Shown here: piece by piece, positions 1-8,875 of the stretch
Numbering within the stretch: the stretch's first letter is position 1
Layout of the letters: each line of letters begins with the position of its first letter
Assembly: GCA_918026815.1 (NCBI GenBank)
Contig: CAKJVC010000083.1
Span: 269,800 to 333,799, forward strand
Direction of reading: 5' to 3'
Source: Chalara sp. BL73
Lineage: Eukaryota; Ascomycota; Leotiomycetes; Helotiales
Length of the DNA: 64,000 nucleotides
The notes under the pieces: model-generated
Database searches by the model: none
Seen by the model: the letters and a program-made list of their open reading frames with translations, nothing else
What the model was told of the DNA's origin: nothing
Made by a program: the position numbers and the translations under genes

Positions 1-1145
1 GAGTGAATAGTATCATTGCCATCATCGGGCTGAACATCGCTGGCAATACCGATGTAGGCGAAGATCCTGTCCCGATCATCACTACATTGGGCGTGCTGGA
101 ACTTTAGTAGTAGGGATATGATGTTAAACCACTTCGCACCGGACCTCTTCAGCCCTCGGAATTGGATAATAGTTTCTGCAATGTTTTTATCGACCCTGGT
201 GAGCTCAGATGCTAGTGGCTCTCGTCCCAATTGTCCCATAAGAAATTCCCACGGGACCTCGTTCTCCTGGCTGTTTCCTTGAACGGGAAGATGAACCTGA
301 ACCTCGGAGGCTGCCAAAAGCTCCTGAACAACCTGGGCAAGGTTAGCAAGAAGCAGATGGGACTTACAAATGACACATACCCATCTTCGAGAGAACCAAT
401 TGCTTTCCAGCCAGTTGGACACACCAAATCGGTCACTGAGGAAGACATGAACCAATTTGGCACGTCGGTAAATCTTTGCCATGTGCTGAACTTGTTGACT
501 TCGTTCCTGGATGTCTTGTTGATTGATGCAAATGGCATCAATCCAAAGCCCAGTCATTGTTTGAAAGTCATAATCTCGGTCCCAGGGTCCGTACAAGGAA
601 CGTCGCAAGCGAATTAGAATATCATACAGTCGAGGCGTAATCCTTAGATGAGAGCTGGCATCATCACAGAAGAGGTACTCAGTGAACTCAGCGGGTCCCC
701 AGACGTATGATACAGCTTGGAATGACATTTTTGCCGAGACATCTTGAAAGCGGACAGTGCTGATGTGGCATTGCAGTGGATCATCATCTGAGGCTTGATT
801 GAGCCTTAGTAGACGGATGCTCCCTGACGGGAGAGGATCATATCGATATGGGACATAACGGGCGCGTTCAAGCGCTCCTAGGTCTTTCGAGGGCCGCTTT
901 CTGGAATGGGACCAGTCAACAGTCTCATATGGCGCAAGCCGGCGATCTAAACGAAGAATCTTTGCATTGAGAGCTTTCCAATATCTCTTGTTAACATTAC
1001 TACGCGATTTTCCAGAAGGCTCGGATCGCTTCGAATTTTGGGCGCGCTGCACCTTCTTAGCACATCTATACTTGCGAGTCTCCACTGCTTCCCGTGCCTT
1101 ATCCTTCGCTAATTCCTTTCGCAGGTCTGCAATCTGTTCTGCCAT
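1..1145 (-). CDS. HET-domain protein, 3' end cut off by window edge
   Basis: This is an uninterrupted minus-strand frame from an ATG at 1145 to the left edge, so the C-terminal part is missing. The first ~60 residues are Lys/Arg/Glu-rich and probably helical. The three HET blocks follow in order: an AVSYVWGPAE-type block, then WIDAICINQQDIQER with a KIYRRAKLVHVFL tail, then CSDDRDRIFAYIGIA. HET proteins are fungal heterokaryon-incompatibility and cell-death factors whose HET domain is distantly TIR-like; the partner that triggers this one cannot be seen. An upstream in-frame stop near 1212 with no intervening ATG supports the chosen start. No lesion is seen in the part present. It is the first of four HET genes in the window. 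Confidence 0.85.
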   Translation of the reverse strand, partial: MAEQIADLRKELAKDKAREAVETRKYRCAKKVQRAQNSKRSEPSGKSRSNVNKRYWKALNAKILRLDRRLAPYETVDWSHSRKRPSKDLGALERARYVPYRYDPLPSGSIRLLRLNQASDDDPLQCHISTVRFQDVSAKMSFQAVSYVWGPAEFTEYLFCDDASSHLRITPRLYDILIRLRRSLYGPWDRDYDFQTMTGLWIDAICINQQDIQERSQQVQHMAKIYRRAKLVHVFLSDRFGVSNWLESNWFSRRWVCVICKSHLLLANLAQVVQELLAASEVQVHLPVQGNSQENEVPWEFLMGQLGREPLASELTRVDKNIAETIIQFRGLKRSGAKWFNIISLLLKFQHAQCSDDRDRIFAYIGIASDVQPDDGNDTIH

Positions 1146-1300
1146 TCCTATTCCTATATATGGGTCGGCGACGTTGATTGCGCTTGATCGTACAGCACTT
1201 GCAAAACATGGCTATTTAGGCAACAATTCTAATATGGCCAATGATATGACGGTGTTGGATAAGAGAGATAACCGAGATCCCGTGACAAGTCCTACCTACA

Positions 1301-1368
1301 TTATATCTGAAGTTATATTAAATCTATATTCTATATCTATATTCTATATATAGATATATATCTATATA
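1301..1368. repeat. AT-rich simple sequence, TATAGA/TATATC type
   Basis: This is a low-complexity run of TAT/ATA units directly next to the LTR-A fragment that begins at 1369. It lies upstream of the HET gene start. No gene content is seen. Confidence 0.8.
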
Positions 1369-1452
1369 TGTAGGAAGTAGCGGTTTACGGATCCGCGTAT
1401 GACTCATCAGGTCACGTGGTTCGCACAACCCCACATTTGTAGAATCTAGAGT
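1369..1452 (-). repeat. LTR family A, truncated copy
   Basis: The sequence begins TGTAGGAAGTAG and matches the first ~85 bp of the copies at 44290 and 62403, including GGATCC, the CACGTGGT box and TAGAATCTAGAGTA. It then diverges and joins another repeat. No target duplication is visible, so this is a broken or chimeric copy. Confidence 0.7.
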
Positions 1453-1477
1453 AACGTAATCCACAAGCAAGTGGTTA

Positions 1478-1650
1478 ACACAAGCGTGTAATGACGCAAG
1501 GAACCACGGGCTAGAATAGAGGCATACGGGAGTGCGTACAATAGGCTGATAGTGATTGCCTTATCAGTGAACGAGTTAGTATCATAGTATTTAGTAATAT
1601 CAAGTCTCGAGACATATAAGATCGATTTTTTGATACTACGTGTTACAGCT
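1478..1650. repeat. Composite dispersed repeat shared with 20655-20733 and 17072-17155
   Basis: Bases ~1478-1565 are the reverse complement of ~20655-20733 (shared core CTAGAATAGAGGCATA). Bases ~1563-1647 are the reverse complement of ~17072-17155 (shared cores TATTTAGTAATATC and TCTCGAGACATAT). Two repeat families therefore abut here. They look like decayed LTR or MITE pieces. Confidence 0.65.
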
Positions 1651-2139
1651 CTAGCTATACTCGGGGAGTACAGGGTTGAATAAAAGATCTAGTCCGAAGG
1701 GTGGGTCTGGGAAGAAGTAGGTATATCACGGATACGGAGAATAGATCCCAATAACTAAGTATAAGAATACTATTTTGAGTTGAGCACGAAGCTCCTGTCA
1801 CGGCACGCGCTGTGGATCTACAGATACAGAGGGCAACGGTGGTATCATACGAGAATCTATAGCTGAGGAAGGAAGAGGAGCTCGAGGAGAGCAGGCTATA
1901 TATACACGAGGCGCTCCCTGAACCGGAGATTCTTCAGGCAGGGGTGGGGGATATTGCGGGGTAAAACAGCAGCGCAACAGTTTCGAGGGTTTGTTTTTTT
2001 GATTTCATTCTTTCTTTTTGTGACTCTAGATATCGCTTCGAATGTTAAATTCCAACTGCTCTTGAAGTGTTGGATTGGTAAAAGCGAAAAGCTGGACGAC
2101 TCATCAAATCCTTAACCTGTGAGCAAGTTCTCGAATCGA
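1651..2139. other. Gene-free, repeat-like DNA
   Basis: No coding signal is seen. A CTATATATACACGAGG stretch near 1897-1912 resembles the promoter part of the LTR-B family (CTATATATACAGGAAC at 21130). A TGTCACGG near 1797 resembles an LTR end. This is probably a decayed LTR. Confidence 0.4.
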
Positions 2140-2324
2140 TAGAATGGCGGCGGCCGATGTCTTCCCTCAGCTTTTACTACTTTTTGCACCCCAACTCAAA
2201 TGCGGCTTCCTAATCCTCCCCGCCATTTTGCTTTCCTTAACCCAGTACGCAGGTCCTGCGAGAGCATAATCGAAAATCGCCAACCCCGTCCCTGGCTGGC
2301 CCCCGAATAATCAATCGTAAGCTT

Positions 2325-2625
2325 TTGGGCCTGCGGTCTATCTCCAGCATCATGAAATTCCAGAACATCAAGAGGAATGTTGCTTTCCGCGTCTACAGCA
2401 TTGATGTCTGCTCCGTGGTTGCGCAGGAACTTGGCTACGATTTCGGAGTATTGGAGACTGATGATGTGGAAGGGTGTAAAAGCGGAAGTGCCATGGTGAG
2501 CATGGATAAGAGAAGGCCAAGAGCGTGGAAGTATTATATTTCATCAACTTACTTGGTAATGTGTCCCTTCTGCACAGCCACCCCTGCTAAGTCGCAGGAG
2601 TGTTAAACCTGCATTGGGCAGCCCA
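2325..2625 (-). pseudogene. Ankyrin-repeat-like fragment
   Basis: The minus strand carries one ankyrin-like unit (…EIVAKFLRNHGADINAVDAE) at about 2340-2500. A second short piece (TPATLAGVAVQKGHIT) lies at about 2555-2605. They are separated by ~60 bp starting with GTAAGT but with no convincing AG acceptor. There is no proper start and no continuation on either side. Ankyrin repeats are protein-interaction modules common in fungal NLR and HET neighbourhoods. This is most likely a remnant; it could also be one exon pair of a very small gene. Confidence 0.4.
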
Positions 2626-2952
2626 TAAAATTCTTAACTCAATGACAGGTGCTCATAAGGAGGGCGGCCCCAGCCACACCCTTGATTGCGATATTTAGGT
2701 GCGGGGTTGTAGCGTTGAAGCACAGCCGCATCCACTTGCAACATTCCGCTCCAACAACTGGTAGCGCAAAGTGAGGTGGCTCACAATGAGTTATGCGTGC
2801 CTTATATGTCAGGCCTCAATTTTGCTCCTCCAACCTCCATCTCTATTTTCCGACTTTTAATCTTCAATATCCAACCTTCAACTTTATTATTACTTACATC
2901 CCTACCCACACAACCTCAGCTCGTTATATATACGGCAATTCAAACGAAAGTG

Positions 2953-3981
2953 ATGGATCAAGAGGTCAGCACCCCTCTCTATCCCTACCAACCGCGCTTC
3001 ACTTTCTTCTTTTTCCCCCTTGAAATCCGCAACCAAATCTACTCGCTCGCGCTCATTTTCCCTACCCCAATCATTATCTGGAGTGGCCAATGGGAAAGCT
3101 TAAATATTTCACCCAAAGGATCAAATAGCACAAATTACACAGGCCGCTACCATCGCGTCATCGATCACTCCATCAAAACAGCATCTCTCCAGCAGCTCGC
3201 TTTCAACCTGCTTGTCGCACACCCAACTATTGCCCAAGAAGCTGCTTTTGTGTTTTACAATAAAAACACGTTTGCATTCCAGGGAGAGCATAATTGGGAT
3301 CCGATCGTTAAGTGGTTATGCCAGATTGGAGAGAAGAATCGAAATATTCTAACAAATATTGAGATCGATGGAAGTAAACCCGATATGGTGTGGCAGCGTG
3401 CCGGTGGTGAGAGAATGTCGCGTGGGCTTACAAAAGAGGAAATCTACCCGAGGAATCCGCATCTCAATACTATAGGCCCTCCATTCAAGGTCGGTCTAGT
3501 TGATAATATCAACCCAGCACTTGAGAAAGTGTTTGAGCTTTTAGGGCGGAGAAAAACAAAGCATCACGTTACAATCACTATGCGAGCCGGTTCATTTTAT
3601 CCAGGAACATTACCGCATGATGATGACCAGTATCCCGAGTTGAGTTGGTATGGAATGGAGCTCCCTAACTTAATAGAGAATTTTCGAGCACTCTATGCTC
3701 AAGGGGATCGGAATGAAGGGAAAGACTTAGTGGAGGTGCTTTGGAGTGATAAAACTCACCGGCCATGGTTTATGGAGAACATAGAACGTCTCAAAAAGCT
3801 TGGATGGCAAGCAACTTCATCGCTAGAGGCAGAAGATGAGATTATAGTCAGTACAGAGCCTTGGGATTTCGACCGTGTAATAATGACATACACGCTAAAG
3901 AGGGAAAGATTGGAGGTGCCATTGATGGCTGTGGATCCAAATCCATTCTCATATTTTTATGAACATGTAGATAATAGGTGA
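2953..3981 (+). CDS. 2EXR/DUF7730-like fungal protein
   Basis: A single-exon protein of 342 aa. The ATG at 2953 was chosen over in-frame codons upstream because the family signature, a short leader followed by FFFPLEIRNQIYSLAL, begins ~25 residues after it and the extra N-terminus is low-complexity. The LPxEIRxxIY motif marks a large fungal family (2EXR, DUF7730, F-box-like) expanded in Pezizomycotina and of unknown function. A VxYxxN-type segment (FVFYNKNTF) follows at about residue 105, as in the family. No membrane segment is seen. It is flanked by relics on the left and an LTR on the right. Confidence 0.7.
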   Translation: MDQEVSTPLYPYQPRFTFFFFPLEIRNQIYSLALIFPTPIIIWSGQWESLNISPKGSNSTNYTGRYHRVIDHSIKTASLQQLAFNLLVAHPTIAQEAAFVFYNKNTFAFQGEHNWDPIVKWLCQIGEKNRNILTNIEIDGSKPDMVWQRAGGERMSRGLTKEEIYPRNPHLNTIGPPFKVGLVDNINPALEKVFELLGRRKTKHHVTITMRAGSFYPGTLPHDDDQYPELSWYGMELPNLIENFRALYAQGDRNEGKDLVEVLWSDKTHRPWFMENIERLKKLGWQATSSLEAEDEIIVSTEPWDFDRVIMTYTLKRERLEVPLMAVDPNPFSYFYEHVDNR

Positions 3982-4285
3982 CAAGGAAAGTGTTGAACAG
4001 GCTAGGTCTAAGGATCATACCTAGCCCATTGGGGAAGTTGTAGGTATGCTTGCGCAAAATGCATACGTACTTTTGCCTTTGATGGTGAATCTACTGACGT
4101 ATGCGTTAGTCGTATGCGATACTCACGTGTGAGTATCACACCTCTATAAGTAGAGAGACTCTCTCCTGTAGTTTAGGTTCTACAATCTTCAGCAATTGAC
4201 TCGTTTACCCCATACTCTCCGAAGGCTCCGTGACTCTCTTCTTCTATTTCAATAACGGGACTCTCAGCTACCTCGATCCTCACTT
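3982..4285. other. Intergenic, promoter-like repeat
   Basis: No gene is seen. It contains a TATAAGTAGAGAGACTCTC stretch (~4145) and a CT-rich tract, as expected in an LTR or leader. It directly adjoins the LTR-C copy at 4286. Confidence 0.4.
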
Positions 4286-4674
4286 CCTAACAGCCCAGGT
4301 CGGTTAAAGACGGTTACAGGCTGTAAGCGAACCGTCGGAATAACGAAAGCTAGCCGACAGCCAGCCAAAGGCTTACAGCTACAATAATGGCGTATAGTCT
4401 AGACTATCGTGGGCTCCGATTGATAGAATACTTTTCGGGGATACCGGCCTCTAGAGCTCGGTGGTTCCGTAGGTCAAGGATACAGCACTGCTGAGCACTA
4501 TTATGGGATATAAGGAAGAGCCAGAGTTACCTGGAGGAAGGCAAGCTTGAGTTTTCTTCCCGGATTTGCAAGTATACTTTTGATATCAATATATTACTAT
4601 TTCAATTATATCGCCAGTCACGTACTCTTACCTGTTATATTGCAATCCCTCCAGCTGCCCTCTTTCTGTTACAC
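4286..4674 (+). repeat. LTR family C, solo copy (~389 bp)
   Basis: It is nearly colinear with the reverse complement of 36649-37036. Shared blocks include GCCGACAGCCAGCCAAAGGC-like, TATAGTCTAGACTATCGTGG, GATACCG…GAGCTCGGTGG and TTGCAATCCCTCC. It ends in CTGTTACA; the 5' end is mutated (CCTAACAGCC instead of TGTAACAGCC). No matching target duplication is found. It sits only ~110 bp past the stop of the finger/pseudokinase gene. Confidence 0.8.
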
Positions 4675-4783
4675 AACGACTTTGCCCCGGCGCTAGCGAC
4701 GTTGCGGCAGCGTGTTTAGCGTATGGCCGGGCGGGCAAAAAGCTTCGCGGCGATGCGCTAAACGCCGGCGTTGTTGAAAGGAG
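4675..4783. other. GC-rich inverted-repeat segment
   Basis: It contains GTTTAGCG (~4717) and its inverse CGCTAAAC (~4757), plus the palindrome AACGCCGGCGTT. It may form a hairpin in the 3' flank of the adjoining gene or be a MITE scrap. The function is unknown. Confidence 0.4.
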
Positions 4784-7700
4784 TCAAAAGCGTGGTGCGG
4801 CGAGGTCCAGTGGAAGTGGCCCAGATCCCCAAGTAGCCCGCCTGCCCCTCGACCTTTGGCTCCTCGGTGTAGGCTTGAGCAAGTAGTCCTCGGCGTCTGC
4901 GGCTCTCTTTTGGTAATTCAGCAACACCTGGTATAAACGGGATGCGCCAATTCGCTCTTTGGCTTCGATGATTAAAAGACTACCCATTATCAGGTCAAGC
5001 AAATCGTGGATAAGAGCCGAGCATTTTTCATCTTCGTGAAGCTGATCTGTCCAGGCAATGACTTTATCTCGCACGGATGCTGTTTCGGCTCCAGAAGGGT
5101 CAGTGGTGATAGTGAAAAAGCAATCATCGTTAATAATATCATTTTCTTGGGTTTGGCCTCGGAAGTTGGCAAACTCTTGAACTTCTGCAGAGCCCTTCAG
5201 TAACCAAGTCAGGAATTCCAAGTAGAGGCAGGCTAGACTCCAAATGTCATAGGCACGTGAAACTGGTCGGCGAAGCGTGTATTCAGGCGCGCCGTAAGTT
5301 TGCCTCCGAAGCTCCATGTCTGGGTTGACATGTCCCGAGTCCTCACTATGAAGCCCCGCTGTGTGGAACCCGGAAAGCTGCAATACCCCCAAATTTCCTC
5401 TCAGAGCCGATGCCTCCTTGAACCAAAGGATATCATCAGGCGTAATACCTCCATGGCGCCAAAAACGTTCTTCTTTGTTGTACCGGAGGCTGAGCTGCCG
5501 GTCCGACAGAGCTGTAATGTGAATCAGCGAAACGGCCCTTGAAATGCCGCAAATCTGTTTCAATGACCAGAGTACAGTAGTTTTATCGAATTTGGGCATT
5601 GGCCTATCGTCCCAGTACTCTCGCAAATTTGAATCTGCATAGCGGAACATCAGATGAAATCTCCCAGTGTATTTGTACGTCGCTAGAAGTTTGATCGTAT
5701 GTGGATCGTTGTTCGGCCTCAAAGCTTTCAAAATAGCGATTTCTTGTAAGAACTCTTTTTCGTTGGGCGATGAAAGCTGCTTGACAGCAACCAGCTCTTG
5801 ATTTTCCTGGACGTAAGTTGTCAGATTAGGACGCTAGGGATAACGCATTAGGGTTGCCATACCTCAGACGTGGAGGATTCCCAGAAGTCATGATGTGCTG
5901 GATGGATAGAAACAGGATACACCTCGCTGAACGCCCCCAACCTCGTCTTATCCCGATCAAGCGTGGGATCGAAGTGCATGAAGGGCAAGATAGTTCTGTC
6001 GTCCAGTTCATAGTGCTCTCCGTACTTGAATACTGGTGCGAGAACCGACCATTGCATCTGATCAAATCTCCTTAGCCTTTCGCCCGACACGCCGTTCAAC
6101 GTTTTGATTGCCCCTCCATTCGCACCATGCAAAGTTAATCCTGTCCGACTAGTGGATTTGCTGACGAATGGCAAGTCTCTGTCAGTAATCCCCTCCTTTA
6201 TGAATGAACGAATCATGGCCTTCATTTTACTGCATACAAGTGTGGCATATAATTGTCTTGCAGAAGCACAAATTGTATTCGCCAGTAATACAGCATCCAC
6301 CTTTGTAGTCTCTGGTTCTTGAGCTTGAATATCCCTCACCACTGCTGATACTGTGATCAACTCGTTTTGCGAAGATATAGGAAGAAAATAATAATTTTGA
6401 TGTCGAACGGGCACTTGTGCTTCCTCCAGTTGATTTTTGAGCGACTCCTTAGACTGGCCCGAATCATCAACCAAACCAATGTCTGAGTCGGTGCCACCAT
6501 CTGTAAGAGGTAACTTCTCCGATATCCAGTAGCCTAACGCAAGTTGCTTTACTGAATCGCCTGCTATGCTCTGTACGCTTGCCATGGCATCTTCTGTTAA
6601 TTTAGGGTGTGACGACTGGCTCGTGCTAAGCGCGTCTTCCTCTCTATAATCCAGCGGAGGTAATCCTCCTTCTCCTGAGGACCTCGACGATGAAGCTGCT
6701 GCGTCTTGCGAATTTGTGCGCTCTGAGCCATCCCCGAAATATTGATTATCTTTGAAATGAGTTTTGTAGTTTCCATCATCTTCCGAGTCAGCTCCACTCT
6801 CGCTGGAGTTGAGAGGCAAAGACTTTGGACCCCATGGCAAAGACCTCAAAGAGAAAGCATGCACTTCCTGTGCAATGTGGTCAAGAAGGTGAGCTGCATT
6901 TCCACCTTGGACGGGGCAGAGAGGACATGCTTCAATATGTGTTGGCACCGAGCGGGACCATGCAGAAACCAAGGCAGGTATCTGGCTGCTCTTGATGCTA
7001 GGTTGATGCTTTTGCTTAATGTGAGTAGTAAATTCACTCTCTTCGTCGAACGGTGGGCGCGGATCTGCTTGATTACAGGCAAAGCAGATCCAATGTCTTT
7101 TGCTACTGTGGTCCTTGTTCATGTGATCAATCCAACTCTGACGGCTTAGATAAAGTTCCATTTCGCAGGGGCAATCGTCGAGAATGCAGGTATACGGCAG
7201 AATATCTGCTACAAGATGTTTTCTTCCCCGAATCATCAGCAAGTTGCAGAGAGCCTATACTGAAACAAGATACATACTTCCATTTGTTTCCTTGAGCAAA
7301 CTCTTTAGCAAGCGTTTGGCAACAGCATGGACACTTGAATGTACTGCGATTTCCTTGGATAATAGGAGCCTTGGGGTACGTAATACGTGAGCTAGTTGAG
7401 GTAACTCCTGTCATTGACGTTCCTGTAGTCCGATCTTCGGTCAGAGGAATCGGACCCTCAGCTGCTGATGCAGTCGTCGTGCTTTTGGGGGCACTCTCCG
7501 ATGGCTCAGGCTCTATATCTATCTCGACGTTGCGGCGTCTAGTGCTAACAGTTCCCTCAGGTTTAAGCCTAGGCTCATGCTGGTGTGGTCGTGATGAACG
7601 ATCTCCTGTATTTGTTTTGGTAGAATCCGCCAACTTCTCGTCGTGACTTTGCGAATATAGAAAGCGGTTTCGCCGCCGTAAATTAGCTTCGATGAGCCGT

Positions 7701-8452
7701 GACTGAATCTTGCTTAACCGTGGAGTGTCCAAGGACGGTGATCCCATGTTCTCTAGAGCACATTGCACAAAGACTACGCTGCCTTGTAAGAGGCGAGTAT
7801 GAGGAGATCCATCCGGTGAAGGCCGCGCAAGTACAATGATTTCAAGGTGCTTTCGAAACAGTCTCAAGCCAGGACTGAGGTTATCAGGGTCAAAAGCGCC
7901 ATCTGCTTTATGTCGCCGAGCGTGCGAACCAGCTTTGCGAATTGCAATGGTTACTCTTATGATTTGATTCAAGATCGATTCAATGTCTTCCATAGCCTTA
8001 ACTTCCTCGGAAGAGAGTTTCGATTGAAGTTTGACGGCTTGATCTTGTTCATGCAAGAAAAACACTTCGGTAACTTCATTTGGGTACTGCTTTCCATTTG
8101 TGTCGTCCGCTCCCCTGGCTGATAAATCTGTTAGATTCGGGGAGTCAAAGACTTAAGCTAGTAACCCAGTTCCATCCCATAACTCACCTTTTTCTATGGA
8201 TATTCTTATGAGCACTTCTAGCATGCGAAGAAGGTTAACAACAACGTCTCTTGCTTCCGGGTCTCCGGCAAGTCGTGCATCGAGAGAGCCTTTCCCTCTC
8301 GCAGCAGCGCCAGCGCCGGCCGCCCAAAGATTGAAGTCAGCAAATCGGTTTCGCGCCCACTCATCTTTCCTTAAGCGGGGTACTTCCGTTGCTTTCTTGA
8401 AGCTTTCCCGACAAGATAACGTGGTATCCAAAATGGTAGATGATTGCGACAT
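4784..8452 (-). CDS. C2H2-finger protein with C-terminal pseudokinase domain
   Basis: Exons on the minus strand are 8452-8188, 8127-7267, 7208-5863 and 5806-4784, with introns of 60, 58 and 56 bp. They join in frame to 1164 aa. The N-terminus has the fungal …FNLWAAGAG…SLDARLAGDP module (residues ~35-70). Residues ~350-460 carry Cys/His finger pairs, including KCPCCC, the WKYVSSDILPYTC junction and CFACN…H. A low-complexity Ser-rich part follows. The kinase fold has a Gly loop LGAFSEVYPV, VAVK (K833), an alphaC Glu (E846) and YGAPEY. The catalytic-loop Asp is Gly (RHGGITPDD, residue 944) and the DFG Asp is also Gly (LSGFHTAGL, 970). It is thus predicted to be catalytically dead. It shares a 423-bp divergent promoter region with the protease gene at 8876. 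A role as sensor or scaffold is inference. Confidence 0.85.
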
Positions 8453-8875
8453 GGCATTCGCGTTCCGTAGATGGCAGAGAAGTTTCAAAAGTGCGACCTA
8501 ATTCTCAACGCAGAGGCCGATGATGGCAGCAGCCATGCCAGGGCAGCAGGATATCATGGTCGCGACCCTGCAGTCAGCAGAGAGGCGGTGTACTCAAACC
8601 CTTGAAAAGTGGCTGGTTCGATGGCTGTAATAGACGTATTCGTGTGGGAGACCGCCTAAGCGAGCTGAAGTATGGGTTGCAGCGTCGCACGAGGCTGTCT
8701 TGTGATCTTCTCAGACTGCTTTATCGACGGCGGTTAGCATGCCTTGAGAAGTTTAGATACAATTTAAACAAGGCAGCTCTGATGCCAATAATATTCTAGC
8801 CGCACCAAATACGGCGCCCCGAGGGCAACTTGACAGGGACTGTCAATATCTGGTACACTTGCAATCGAGGCAACC
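8453..8875. promoter_or_regulatory. Shared divergent promoter region
   Basis: These 423 bp separate the start codons of the finger/pseudokinase gene (minus) and the S8-protease gene (plus). No other convincing ORF and no repeat is found inside, so both promoters must lie here. Co-regulation is inferred from the geometry only; no specific factor site is claimed. Confidence 0.5.

Noticed and set aside
231..617. 128-codon plus-strand ORF at the left end
   Set aside because: It is the antisense of the HET gene, whose minus frame carries three HET blocks without a stop. The plus frame has no domain.
967..1353. 128-codon plus-strand ORF
   Set aside because: It overlaps the N-terminal part of the HET gene in antisense and runs into simple AT repeat.
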